64,000 bases of DNA from Bacteroidota bacterium (GCA_947464275.1 CANHVU010000002.1:124001-188000), one strand, 5' to 3'; counted from the first letter of the stretch, positions 30,713 through 41,030 are shown. Made by a program: numbers and translations. Notes: generated from the sequence alone by a model not told the origin.

Positions 30713-33223
30713 CTATTTTTTAGGTAAACTCAACAAATTAGCAAATAACCTATAAGCTCCTGGAACACCTGCCGGTAATTCTCTAAAGAAAGCTAAACCT
30801 GTGTAAACATAATTTCCTTTGCCATATTTGGCAATAATTAAACTGCCTTTGTTTGGTTTTTCTCCTGGGTCGTTCATATTTAACGGACATTCAAAACTGC
30901 TATCCATATCAGTTGCAAAGTAAATTCCACGCTCTTGAATCCAACCATCAAAATCTGTATTGGTAATTTTATTCGGAAAGTTTAAAACTGGGTGTTCTGG
31001 CAATAAGAACGTAACAGGGGCTTCTTCAATGGTAACTCTATCGCGGCTTAGTTTAAATGGAACAGGAGATATTTGATCTTTCAATGGTCCAAAAAAACTA
31101 TTGGTATTGTACTGAACAATTAAGTTTCCGCCATCTTTTACATAATCAAACACACGTTGTTTGTATTGTTGTAATTTTTCGTTGGTGTTAAATGCACGCA
31201 CTCCAAGAACAATGGCAGGGAATTCATTCAAGTTTCCATTTTGTAATTGTTCATCGGTAATCATTATTACTTTATAACCCATTTGCTCCAAGCTTGCTGG
31301 CACTTCATCGCCCGCACCTTGAATATAACCAACTGTGTTAAAAGTTTTCTTAACATCTACTTTTACCAATTTGGCTTCAGCCTCTGGAAACCAAGTTTGC
31401 ACTGGAATATGGTCGTACTTAATTTCTTTGATTCCTTTGGTGTATGAAATGCCATCTATTTCGGCTGAGAAGTTGATGGTTGACCCTTCGACTACGCTCA
31501 GGGTGACAGGTGGTTTTATTGAAAAAGAGATAATCTGTTCATCACCTTTTTTAGGTAAATTTACATTTGCAAATGCTGGTTCTATAGTCCAACCTTGAGG
31601 TAAGTTTGCTGTTACTTTAGCTTTAATATTGTCCTTTCCGGCCTTTACTATTACCTTGATTTCTTTTGGTTTTTCATCGGTAAATACAAAACTTTTTTGT
31701 GTTAAGTTAAGCATTACTGGAGGCGTAATAACCAATGGACGGTACAATTCACCTTTTTCAGGATCCACCCATTTGTATTGTATTGGTTGAAAAATGAGTG
31801 AACCAAAATTATTAAATTTCAAACCCATAACAATTTTGAAAAATCCAGTTCTGTATGATTCACCAATTAGAGTTCTGTCAATATTGAAAATGTTTTTCTC
31901 AATAGGCTTTTCAACCCAAAATGTATTGTTAAAATAGATTCTCGAACTACGATAATTGTTTAAATTATAAAATTGTTTGTTTCTAAATAATTTGTTTTCA
32001 AAAAGTAGTTTTCTATTATTTGAATCATTTTCAAAATCTATTATTTGATTAATATTAATACTATTCTTTGATCTATTTATGACTGAATATTCAAAAAATA
32101 AAGAATCATCAAAACTAACGTAAGGTGAATTGCTATAAGCATCAATTTGAACTCCATTTATTACTGAAAAAATAGCATTTAAGTTGTTAAAAATTTCAAG
32201 ATTTTCTGAATATTCTGGAGGGTAAATTTTACTCCATAAATTTGATAATTCTTTATATAAATTTACTAATTGAGTTGAAGAATTATTTGGTGAGTTATTA
32301 TCAAAATCCTTCATAATTTTTGTAATCAGTTTCCCAATTTTCTCGCCACCTTTCACTCTTTTCCAACTAAAATCTATTCCTTCAAAAATATCTTTTAAGC
32401 CTGTGGTATCGCCTTTTAAAGGTTTAAAAAACTCTAAGCTTTCACCCCGTTGTTTTGCACTTCCAAAGCCTTGGCTTTTGTGCATGCTGCGGCTTTCGGC
32501 TGCTATTTCGCCATAACTTTTACCCAATAAAGGATTGTATCCGCCTACATCTAATTTAATATGCGGACTCATATCGGCATTTGGGTTGGCAAAACGAGTG
32601 CTAACATTCCAAAACATCCTGCGGGTTTTCCAAACCGAAACATATTGTAATTGCTCAGGAAAACGAGTTGGATCAGCTGCTGCATCAAAAGCTTCTTCAG
32701 CTAACATGGCCGATGCTGTATGATGTCCATGTCCGCCACTGCCATCAGTAGCAAAACGAGTAATGATAATATCTGGTCTAAAATTACGGATTACCCAAAC
32801 CATATCACTTAAAATAGAATCGTGGCTCCATTTGGTAAAAGTTTCTTCCGGATTTTTGCTAAAACCAAAATCGTAAGCACGGGTAAAAAACTGCTCGCCA
32901 CCATCAATTCTGCGTGCTGCCAATAACTCTTGCGTACGAATCATTCCTAACTCAATTCCTTGTTCAGAACCAATTAAATTTTGTCCACCATCGCCACGTG
33001 TTAAACTTAAATAGCCGGTGCGTAAACATTTTTCATTGGCCAAATAAGCTATCAAACGCGTGTTTTCATCATCAGGATGCGCAGCAATGTATAACACAGA
33101 GCCAACTGTATTTAACTTTTTTAATTGTAAAAGTATTTCCGATGAAGTGTATGATTTGGGTGCTTGCGCATTTGCCAAAACTGTTACACATATAGAAAGG
33201 ATGAATAAGGATATTTTTTTCAT
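30713..33223 (-). CDS. PIG-L/LmbE-like deacetylase family secreted protein
   Basis: LYIAAHPDDENTRLIAYLANEK, RTQELLAARRIDGGEQFFTRA, FATDGSGGHGHHTASA; start set to MKKISLFILSICVTVLANAQ signal peptide. Confidence 0.85.
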   Translation of the reverse strand: MKKISLFILSICVTVLANAQAPKSYTSSEILLQLKKLNTVGSVLYIAAHPDDENTRLIAYLANEKCLRTGYLSLTRGDGGQNLIGSEQGIELGMIRTQELLAARRIDGGEQFFTRAYDFGFSKNPEETFTKWSHDSILSDMVWVIRNFRPDIIITRFATDGSGGHGHHTASAMLAEEAFDAAADPTRFPEQLQYVSVWKTRRMFWNVSTRFANPNADMSPHIKLDVGGYNPLLGKSYGEIAAESRSMHKSQGFGSAKQRGESLEFFKPLKGDTTGLKDIFEGIDFSWKRVKGGEKIGKLITKIMKDFDNNSPNNSSTQLVNLYKELSNLWSKIYPPEYSENLEIFNNLNAIFSVINGVQIDAYSNSPYVSFDDSLFFEYSVINRSKNSININQIIDFENDSNNRKLLFENKLFRNKQFYNLNNYRSSRIYFNNTFWVEKPIEKNIFNIDRTLIGESYRTGFFKIVMGLKFNNFGSLIFQPIQYKWVDPEKGELYRPLVITPPVMLNLTQKSFVFTDEKPKEIKVIVKAGKDNIKAKVTANLPQGWTIEPAFANVNLPKKGDEQIISFSIKPPVTLSVVEGSTINFSAEIDGISYTKGIKEIKYDHIPVQTWFPEAEAKLVKVDVKKTFNTVGYIQGAGDEVPASLEQMGYKVIMITDEQLQNGNLNEFPAIVLGVRAFNTNEKLQQYKQRVFDYVKDGGNLIVQYNTNSFFGPLKDQISPVPFKLSRDRVTIEEAPVTFLLPEHPVLNFPNKITNTDFDGWIQERGIYFATDMDSSFECPLNMNDPGEKPNKGSLIIAKYGKGNYVYTGLAFFRELPAGVPGAYRLFANLLSLPKK
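31480..31508. repeat. Palindromic repeat inside CDS (CCCTTCGACTACGCTCAGGG)
   Basis: ttgacccttcgactacgctcagggtgaca; in frame it encodes VTLSVVEGST. Confidence 0.75.
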
Positions 33224-33249
33224 TATATTTTTTAAGTTCCGTTGGCTAA

Positions 33250-33267
33250 TCCCGAAAGCTTTCGGGA
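33250..33267. repeat. Perfect 18-bp palindrome TCCCGAAAGCTTTCGGGA
   Basis: Read directly in the cysS / LmbE intergenic region. Confidence 0.9.
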
Positions 33268-33370
33268 GAACGGCAATTGATGCTTTTGTTCTGTTGTGTT
33301 TTTCTGAGTAATCAGTGGAATCAGTGGCTATTTTTCTCACTGCCAGTTGCTAGCTGCCAGAAGCCAGCCG

Positions 33371-34837
33371 CTAATTTATCACACTATAACTCGTTCCTTC
33401 TTTGCCATCTTTTATTTCAAAACCAATGTCTTTTAGTTTGTTTCTTATGGCATCGCTTGTGGCAAAATCTTTGTTTAACTTAGCATGATTTCTTTGTTCA
33501 ATTATCATGTTCATCAATCCATCCACTTTGCTATTATCAGTATTATTTTCTTCTTGTAATCCCAATACATCAAAAACTATTTCTGTCATTAGTTTTTTCA
33601 AACTAGTTTTATCAGTTTCGGTAATGGTTTCTTTGCCATCATTAATAGAATTAATCATTCGCACCGCTTCAAAAATACTTGCTATGGCGATTGGTGTATT
33701 GAAATCATCGTTTAAAGCATTGTAAATATCATCAGTTGTTTGTTGAAAGTTGACAGTTGATTGGCTTGAAACTTTCAAACCATCAATCAATTTAATGGCA
33801 TTCATTAATCGAGCAAAACCTTTTTCAGCAGCTTGCAATGCTTCGTTGCTAAAATCTAAGGTGCTGCGGTAATGTGCTTGCAACATAAAAAAGCGCACTG
33901 TCATTGGGCTGTAACCTTTATCTAACAGCTTATGATTACCTGTAACTAATTCGTTTGGTAAAAAAGAATTGCCTAAACTTTTGCTCATTTTTTGGCCATT
34001 TACAGTCAACATATTGGTATGAATCCAATAACGAGCAGGTTGCGTTTTGTGGCAAGCCAAATTTTGCGCAATTTCGTTGGTATGATGGGTTGGAATTAAA
34101 TCCATTCCACCGCCATGAATATCAAATTCATTTCCCAAATATTTACTGCTCATGGCTGAACACTCTAAGTGCCAGCCTGGAAAACCAACTCCCCAAGGAC
34201 TTGGCCATTTCATAATATGTTCAGGTTTTGCTTTTATCCAAAGTGCAAAATCTAAACGTCCACGTTTATCATCTTGTCCATCCAAATCGCGGGTGTTGTT
34301 CAGTAAATCGTCTAAATTTCTGTTAGATAAAATGGTGTAATTATATTCTTTGGTAAATTTTTCTACATCAAAATAAATAGAACCATTTACCTCATAAGCA
34401 TAACCATTGGCAATAATTTGTTTGGTCATTTCTATTTGCTCAATAATATGGCCAGTGGCAGTTGGTTCAATGCTTGGCGGCAAGGTATTGAACATGCGCA
34501 TGGTTTCTCTAAAATCAATGGTGTAGCGTTGCACAATCTCCATTGGTTCTAGTTGTTCTAATTTTGCTTTTTTCGCAATTTTATCTTCACCTTCATCAGC
34601 ATCACTTTCCAAATGACCAGCATCGGTAATATTGCGCACATAACGCACTTTAAAACCCAAATGTAAAAAGTAACGAAAAATTACATCAAACGAAATAAAG
34701 GTACGTGCATTGCCTAAATGCGCATTGCTATAAACTGTTGGTCCACAAACGTACATGCCTACATGGCCTTCGTGAATGGGTTTAAAATCTTCGGTAGTTC
34801 GGGTTAAAGTATTGTATATTTTTAAAGTAGAATCCAT
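33371..34837 (-). CDS. cysS: Cysteinyl-tRNA synthetase
   Basis: [50 protein letters not shown]. Confidence 0.96.
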   Translation of the reverse strand: MDSTLKIYNTLTRTTEDFKPIHEGHVGMYVCGPTVYSNAHLGNARTFISFDVIFRYFLHLGFKVRYVRNITDAGHLESDADEGEDKIAKKAKLEQLEPMEIVQRYTIDFRETMRMFNTLPPSIEPTATGHIIEQIEMTKQIIANGYAYEVNGSIYFDVEKFTKEYNYTILSNRNLDDLLNNTRDLDGQDDKRGRLDFALWIKAKPEHIMKWPSPWGVGFPGWHLECSAMSSKYLGNEFDIHGGGMDLIPTHHTNEIAQNLACHKTQPARYWIHTNMLTVNGQKMSKSLGNSFLPNELVTGNHKLLDKGYSPMTVRFFMLQAHYRSTLDFSNEALQAAEKGFARLMNAIKLIDGLKVSSQSTVNFQQTTDDIYNALNDDFNTPIAIASIFEAVRMINSINDGKETITETDKTSLKKLMTEIVFDVLGLQEENNTDNSKVDGLMNMIIEQRNHAKLNKDFATSDAIRNKLKDIGFEIKDGKEGTSYSVIN

Positions 34838-34974
34838 AATATAAAATGTGTGGCAAATATAGCTGTTTAAAGTTTGAATTTTGGTTTCCTACTATTGAAT
34901 TTTAGGAAAGATTTTAGAGTATGATTGTACAATTAATTGGTTGTTATAGAAGTAAAATCAACCATTTTTAATTT

Positions 34975-35997
34975 TTATAAATCATGCAAAAAAGAGTTAC
35001 ACACTTCTTTAATAGTTTGTTCTACAGGTTTAAACTTAAAATTTAGCGATTTAATTATTTTATTATTGTCATAATAAAATTGTTTCTGCGATGCTCTTGC
35101 AGTTTCTTTTGTTAAGCTAAATTTTGATAATTTTAAAAAGCGAACTATGGCAAATATGCGCCACGCCACTTCACTTAGAAATGGAGTTATGGCTATTCTT
35201 GGCGGCTTTACATCCAAGTATTTGGCAATATTGAAAAATAAACTTTTAATACTTATGCTTTCACTTACCAAAATATAGCGTTCACCAAAAATATTTTGTT
35301 CCATTAATTGAAGACAAACTTTAGTAATATCTTGAACGTCAATATAGCCGTTTACACCATTGGTATAAAATGGCATTCCTTTGTATACAGAATTAAAAAG
35401 AACCACTGAACCTTTTGTAAAATCGCCATAGCCTAATATAACACCAGGATTAACAATACATACATTCAAACCTTCTTCTTTGGCTCTCCAAACTTCCATC
35501 TCGGCTTTGTACTTGCTAATGGCATAATTGCTATTTAATTTTCCATTTTCCCATTTGCAATTTTCGTTGATGGTTTTACCATTCAAACTACGACCAATAG
35601 CTGCTATAGAACTGATATAGCAAAACTTTTCAACCTTATTAATGAGAGCTAGGTTTACCATATTGGCTGTTCCTTCAATATTGGTTTTGTCCATTTTAGT
35701 TTTATCGGCTTGGGCAAAACTTACCATAGCTGCGCAATGATATACTTCAGTAACACCTAAAAATGCTTCTTGAAGTTGTGGCAAATTTAAAATATCGGCT
35801 TCTACCCAATTTAAAGATTGGAATAATGCATTTTTTGCATCAATACTAAAATGGTTGAAATAGTAATTAAATATTTTATTAAACTCTACCAAACTAGCTG
35901 TACTTCGCCTAATTAGCTTTATTTTTTTACCTTGTAAAATTAAATAACAAGCCATGTGGGCACCTAAAAAACCTGTTGAACCGGTAACTAAAATCAC
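34975..35997 (-). CDS. NAD-dependent epimerase/dehydratase (extended SDR)
   Basis: VTGSTGFLGAHMACYLI, NYAISKYKAEMEVW, VNPGVILGYGDF. Confidence 0.88.
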   Translation of the reverse strand: MILVTGSTGFLGAHMACYLILQGKKIKLIRRSTASLVEFNKIFNYYFNHFSIDAKNALFQSLNWVEADILNLPQLQEAFLGVTEVYHCAAMVSFAQADKTKMDKTNIEGTANMVNLALINKVEKFCYISSIAAIGRSLNGKTINENCKWENGKLNSNYAISKYKAEMEVWRAKEEGLNVCIVNPGVILGYGDFTKGSVVLFNSVYKGMPFYTNGVNGYIDVQDITKVCLQLMEQNIFGERYILVSESISIKSLFFNIAKYLDVKPPRIAITPFLSEVAWRIFAIVRFLKLSKFSLTKETARASQKQFYYDNNKIIKSLNFKFKPVEQTIKEVCNSFLHDL

Positions 35998-36002
35998 TGT
36001 TT

Positions 36003-37262
36003 GTGGATATGTTTATTTTATATGCCAACAAATTAATGAGTTTTGAAGCAAATAGCTACTATGAATTAAACGATTGTTTAAAATTAAAAGTAGAAAAAAT
36101 AATAAACATGGAATTTTTAAAACCTATACCTAAAAGTACTATCGATTTTTTAGCGTCAAACTGTAGCCAAAAGAGTATTTTTTATAGCACCACATTTACC
36201 AATAATACAGAAAACATGGAAAATTTTGATATTGCTATTGTTGGAGTTTGCGATGATAGATTAAGACCCGAATTTAGTGGTTCGGCATTGGCTGCTAATG
36301 CTGTTAGAAAGGAATTTTATCAGTTAATTAAGCATAGAAATGATTTTCGCATAGTTGATTTAGGAAATATAGAGGCTGGTAACACTTTAAGCGACACTTA
36401 TTTTGCACTTAAACAAACTGTTGGCACACTTTTGAAAAAGAATATTATGTGTTTAATAATAGGTGCCAGCGAAGATTTTGTTTATGCTCAATATGCTGCT
36501 TACGAGGAAACACATTTTAATATGAATGTATTGTTTGTAGATGCAAGAGTGGCCTTGAAATTTGATGACGATAATGCAGAAAACAACGGATACATCAGTA
36601 AAATAATTGCACATCCGAAAAATTATTTGTTCAATATTGCGCATATTGGGCATCAAAGTTATTTTGTAGAACCTGAAAACTACGATGCGTTTGAGCGAAT
36701 GAACTTTGATATGCTTCGATTAGGAAATTTCCGAAATAAAATTCAAGATATTGAACCTTTTTGCAGAAATGCAGATATGATGGCATTTAATATGTCGGCA
36801 ATAAAAGCAGCCGATGCGCATGGTCAAAATATGCCATCAGCCAATGGTTTTATGGGCGAAGAGGCTTGTCAGATTGCTCGTTATGCAGGAATGAGTAATG
36901 ATTTGAAATCATTTGGTATTTATAATATAAATCCTACACATGATTTGAATAATTTAACTAGTCAATTAGCAGCTCAGATGCTTTGGTATTTTATAGATGG
37001 ATTTGGTAATAGAAAAGTAGAATACCCAACCAAAGAAAGTAATGACTTTATGGTTTATTATACCAGTATTCAAGAAACTTATGAAATTACTTTTTATAAA
37101 AATATATTGAGTGAAAGATGGTGGATGGAAGTGCCGTATCCTAAGGATAGAAGCGATAATAAGGGTTCATTTATGGTGCCATGCAGTTATGCTGATTACC
37201 AAATTGCTCTTTCGAATGAAATACCTGACAGATGGATAAAAGCATTTCAAAAATTAATTTAA
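36003..37262 (+). CDS. Arginase/formimidoylglutamase-fold protein with degenerate metal-ligand motifs
   Basis: Overall ureohydrolase-like layout (IGASEDF, FVDARVAL, AFNMSAIKAADAHG...NGFMGEEACQIARYAG); start uncertain, possibly internal ATG giving MEFLKPIPKS. Confidence 0.65.
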   Translation: MDMFILYANKLMSFEANSYYELNDCLKLKVEKIINMEFLKPIPKSTIDFLASNCSQKSIFYSTTFTNNTENMENFDIAIVGVCDDRLRPEFSGSALAANAVRKEFYQLIKHRNDFRIVDLGNIEAGNTLSDTYFALKQTVGTLLKKNIMCLIIGASEDFVYAQYAAYEETHFNMNVLFVDARVALKFDDDNAENNGYISKIIAHPKNYLFNIAHIGHQSYFVEPENYDAFERMNFDMLRLGNFRNKIQDIEPFCRNADMMAFNMSAIKAADAHGQNMPSANGFMGEEACQIARYAGMSNDLKSFGIYNINPTHDLNNLTSQLAAQMLWYFIDGFGNRKVEYPTKESNDFMVYYTSIQETYEITFYKNILSERWWMEVPYPKDRSDNKGSFMVPCSYADYQIALSNEIPDRWIKAFQKLI

Positions 37263-37595
37263 TTGGATAAGTACACCTTTTTTGACAATGTATTTGATGT
37301 GGTAAGGCAAATTCCTTATGGAAGGGCAACTAGTTATGGCGCTATAGCTAAGTACTTAGGTAGTGCCAAAAGTAGCCGAATGGTTGGTTATGCTATGAAC
37401 GCAAGCCATCAATTAATCCCATCAATTCCTGCTCATAGAGTAGTGAACAGAAATGGTTTGCTAACAGGAAAACATCATTTTGGTGGAAATACTATGCAAG
37501 AAATGTTAGAAACCGAAGGTTTTGTAATTGAAAATGACCAAATAAAAGATTTTGAAAAACACTTTTGGGATCCGAATGTGGAGTTGGTTTTGTAA
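37263..37595 (+). CDS. Alkyltransferase-like (ATL/MGMT C-terminal domain) protein
   Basis: VRQIPYGRATSYGAIAKYLGSAKSSRMVGYAMNASHQLIPSIPAHRVVNRNGLLTG; TTG start directly after the upstream stop. Confidence 0.87.
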   Translation: MDKYTFFDNVFDVVRQIPYGRATSYGAIAKYLGSAKSSRMVGYAMNASHQLIPSIPAHRVVNRNGLLTGKHHFGGNTMQEMLETEGFVIENDQIKDFEKHFWDPNVELVL

Positions 37596-37622
37596 CTGCT
37601 AATTTATCGGATACAATATAAA

Positions 37623-37907
37623 CTATAATTCTAGTTTATGGATTCTTTCAATTGGTATTACTAATCCTTGTTTTAAAATAACTCGTTCTTCTGTTAAGCC
37701 CCAAATAGTAGTATCAACCATGCGCTTTTTGATAGTATCTTCAAAATATATTTTTATTTTGAAATGTTCCAAATTCCCTAGCGAAAGCGCTTTGTTTAAA
37801 TTGTCAGTTCTATCTTTAATTTTCTCAGCGTCTGTTAAAACCTCTTCATGAGGAAATTTTAATGTTTCGATTGCTTCTTTTTCAATAATTTCAAATGTAG
37901 TATCCAT
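37623..37907 (-). CDS. Hypothetical small protein (94 aa)
   Basis: Intact ORF with coding character; no recognised domain. Confidence 0.55.
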   Translation of the reverse strand: MDTTFEIIEKEAIETLKFPHEEVLTDAEKIKDRTDNLNKALSLGNLEHFKIKIYFEDTIKKRMVDTTIWGLTEERVILKQGLVIPIERIHKLEL

Positions 37908-38115
37908 AATTGATTGCTTTTTTTTGTTTAGTTCAAATGTAGAATTTGTGTTGGTATTAACTAATTATATTTAAAATATATGCCTTAAAAATTTTATTGA
38001 TAAATGAATCAAATATTTAAAATTTAAATAGCGTATTTTTCATAAAAACTTATTTGTTTGCGTAATGTTTTAAATTATACCTAAGTAAAGGTATTAATTA
38101 AGTAAAATTTTTGTC

Positions 38116-38763
38116 TTGAGTTTCCATAAAAACATATCGTTTCCACATGTAATGCATCTAATAAGTAGGGGCGAGGGTGAACAATTGGATTTTAAAAAAA
38201 CCATTTCTTCGGCCAATAAAATTGCTAAAACCATGGCTGCTTTTGCTAACCACAAAGGAGGAACTTTACTAGTTGGAGTTAACGATAATAAAACCATTTC
38301 AGGCGTAAAAAGTGAAGACGAAAAATACATGCTTGATTTGGCCGCAAGTTTTTACTGCAAACCCGAAATAAAAATAACTTTGGTAGAGTGGGAGATAGGC
38401 GGTAAAACGGTTATTGAGTGCATTATTCCTGAAGGAAACGATAAACCTTATTATGCCAAAGATGAAGATGGTAAATGGTGGGCACATATTCGTGTAGCTG
38501 ATAAAACTTTATTGGCTAGTAAAATTGTATTAGATGTATTAAAACGACAAGCCAATAATACCAATACTTTTATAGCTTACAGTAAGCACGAGCAAGGTTT
38601 ATTGCAATATTTAAACACCAATAATAAAATTACTTTAAAAGAAGTATCAAAATTACTCAATATTGGCCGTTGGCGAGCACAAAAAATGCTGATTAATTTA
38701 GTAAGTGCAGGTATTTTACGCTCGCATACCACCGAAAAAACAGAATTTTTTACTTTAAGTTAA
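38116..38763 (+). CDS. Schlafen AlbA_2-domain putative nucleic-acid-binding protein with C-terminal winged HTH
   Basis: GEGEQLDFKKTISSANKIAKTMAAFANHKGGTLLVGVNDNKTISGV and C-terminal HTH-like KITLKEVSKLLNIGRWRAQKMLINLVSAGIL; TTG start. Confidence 0.8.
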   Translation: MSFHKNISFPHVMHLISRGEGEQLDFKKTISSANKIAKTMAAFANHKGGTLLVGVNDNKTISGVKSEDEKYMLDLAASFYCKPEIKITLVEWEIGGKTVIECIIPEGNDKPYYAKDEDGKWWAHIRVADKTLLASKIVLDVLKRQANNTNTFIAYSKHEQGLLQYLNTNNKITLKEVSKLLNIGRWRAQKMLINLVSAGILRSHTTEKTEFFTLS

Positions 38764-38859
38764 TTTTTTAAATTAAATTCCTAAAGTCAATTCACTTTTA
38801 GATGCTTTCGTAATTGTAAAAAATAATAAGTATGTTAGCACCAAATTTTGAAATCGTAG

Positions 38860-39981
38860 GTGAAACAATTACTGTGTGTAATTTATATCGTTTTTGGTAT
38901 TTGCTTTATTAATAAAATTAAGGCACAACCTACTGTGCTTGGCACCAATGCAAAAAGGTATAATTTTTACGATAGATTTAACCTAAATAATTTTGGAAAA
39001 TTAAGACAATATAGATTTCAAGCCGATAACAATGCAAGTAGTGGAAGTGCTATTTGGGAGTTTCCAACTGGGGATTCTATCTCTCCTAACTACAATATTG
39101 TATGGCGGCCATATGCTACTAATCAAACTATCTTCTCTTTCGACTCCATCATTTCTCCAAACTCAACTCCTACGGTCGGAGCCATGTATAATAACACAGC
39201 AGGAGGCCTTGGTAATGGAAACTCAGGTAAACTACCTGCTGTTGTAGCAAATAGGTATTATACTTTTAATATTGGTGACTCAACGGGGAATAATTATATG
39301 GCCGTTTGGGAAACTAATTTTAACCCAACAGCCATTTCAGTTAGTTCTCAATCGCCAAATACAGTATGTACCAATGGTGATTCGGTAAGTATTTTATTAA
39401 CGGCTAATCAGCTTTTAAATGGCACGGAAAATGTATATCTACGCTATTCTTCAAGTGCAAATTTTGCCTCTTCTAGTCTTGTTCAGGCTCAGTTTGTGGG
39501 GTTAAATGGCTATGCTAAAATTCCAACACCAAATGTTATTGGAACGGTATATTTTTATGTATTTACTTCAAAATATAATATCAATAAATTAGCGCCTAAT
39601 GGTGTGGTCAATCAAACTTACTGCGATTTAAGTTCATTAAGCATAAATAATAATTTTAATAATAATTATAGTTATTCTGTAATCAGTGGTACTGTTCCAA
39701 ATGTTGATTTTTCTACCGCAAATTTTTGTTTGGGCGGTTCTACTCTATTTACTAATAACACCACCATTTCGAGTGGAAGTATATCAAACTATAATTGGGC
39801 ATTTGGAGATGGCATCACCAACACTAATTCAGCATCCTCATTTACCAAAATTTATAGTAGTGCAAATAATTATACCATTAGCTTAACAGCCACAAGTAAT
39901 TTAGGTTGTACCAAAACTATTTATAAAACAAATACCATTAATCAACCCCCAATTACTAGTCAAATTATATCAGTTTATTAA
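38860..39981 (+). CDS. Secreted PKD-domain protein without a recognisable C-terminal sorting domain
   Basis: Signal-like N-terminus; PKD segment ISNYNWAFGDGITNTNSASSFTKIYSSANNYTISLTATSNLGC; GTG start. Confidence 0.7.
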   Translation: MKQLLCVIYIVFGICFINKIKAQPTVLGTNAKRYNFYDRFNLNNFGKLRQYRFQADNNASSGSAIWEFPTGDSISPNYNIVWRPYATNQTIFSFDSIISPNSTPTVGAMYNNTAGGLGNGNSGKLPAVVANRYYTFNIGDSTGNNYMAVWETNFNPTAISVSSQSPNTVCTNGDSVSILLTANQLLNGTENVYLRYSSSANFASSSLVQAQFVGLNGYAKIPTPNVIGTVYFYVFTSKYNINKLAPNGVVNQTYCDLSSLSINNNFNNNYSYSVISGTVPNVDFSTANFCLGGSTLFTNNTTISSGSISNYNWAFGDGITNTNSASSFTKIYSSANNYTISLTATSNLGCTKTIYKTNTINQPPITSQIISVY

Positions 39982-39993
39982 TTAAAAAAATAT

Positions 39994-41022
39994 TTGAAAA
40001 AATACATTTACATATCATTATTATTTGTGTTAGCCTTTAATTATAAAGGCTATACGCAGTATTTTGATACAGTTTGTGTAAATGAAAATAATGTTCGTTA
40101 CAAGGTAAATGAAACCATAGGGTCTTCATATAACTGGCAAGTTACAGGAGGTGCAATAATTGGAGGCCAGGGCACCAGTAATATCCTTGTCAATTGGGGT
40201 AGTTTAGCGGGTGTTTTTACCCTTTCTGTTACTGAAACAAACGGTGCAAGTTGTTTAGGTGAAATGGTAACAGATAGTATTCTAATTCAGAGTAAACCTC
40301 AAGTTGTAATTATTGGTCCAGATTTAGTTTGTGCCGATTCATTAATTGCAGTCCAGGCTTCTGGAAGTATTAATTATGTTTGGAGCAATGGAAGTACTGG
40401 AAATGCCATTGTTGAAAAAATTAAAAACACAAAAACCTATTATGTAATTGGCGAAAACAATGGCTGTAGTAGTGATACTGTTTTTAAAACAGTTACTGTT
40501 ATAAGTAAGCCAAATGCTACTTTTACTGCTAACCAAATTAATGATTGGATAATTGGCGATGAAATTCAATTTACGGCCACCGATTTAACTATAAATAAAT
40601 GGGTTTGGGATATCAATAATATTCCAATGAATCAAAATCAACCAACAATTAATTTCATTCTCAATTTAATTGGATTGAACACTATTAAACTAACTGCATA
40701 TAATAGTTTTAATTGTAGCGATACGTTTTCAATTACCAATAATGTGGTGAATAAACTTGACCTCTATATTCCTACTGCTTTTTCACCAAACAATGATAAT
40801 TTAAACGATATTTTTGAGCCTACTGGTTCTCATTATTCTGATTACTATATGCAGATTTTTGATGCCTTTGGTGGACTTATTTATGAAGGGACAAATAAAG
40901 GCTGGGATGGTACCTATAATGGACAATTAAGTGCATTGGGAAATTACACATACAAAATAACAGTTACCACTGCTAGCGGAAGAAAAAAAGCAGTTGATGG
41001 TAACGTGATTTTGGTAAGATAA
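39994..41022 (+). CDS. PKD-like protein with gliding-motility/CHU_C-type C-terminal domain (T9SS type B)
   Basis: C-terminus LYIPTAFSPNNDNLNDIFEPTGSHY...MQIFDAFGGLIYEGTNKGWDGTYNGQLSALGNYTYKITVTTASGRKKAVDGNVILVR. Confidence 0.88.
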   Translation: MKKYIYISLLFVLAFNYKGYTQYFDTVCVNENNVRYKVNETIGSSYNWQVTGGAIIGGQGTSNILVNWGSLAGVFTLSVTETNGASCLGEMVTDSILIQSKPQVVIIGPDLVCADSLIAVQASGSINYVWSNGSTGNAIVEKIKNTKTYYVIGENNGCSSDTVFKTVTVISKPNATFTANQINDWIIGDEIQFTATDLTINKWVWDINNIPMNQNQPTINFILNLIGLNTIKLTAYNSFNCSDTFSITNNVVNKLDLYIPTAFSPNNDNLNDIFEPTGSHYSDYYMQIFDAFGGLIYEGTNKGWDGTYNGQLSALGNYTYKITVTTASGRKKAVDGNVILVR

Positions 41023-41030
41023 TTTTTAAA

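Noticed and set aside
33224-33340. N-terminal extension MRKIATDSTDYSEKHNRTKASIAVLPKAFGISQRN of the PIG-L protein
   Set aside because: Encoded by a repeat/palindrome region upstream of a clear signal peptide start at 33223
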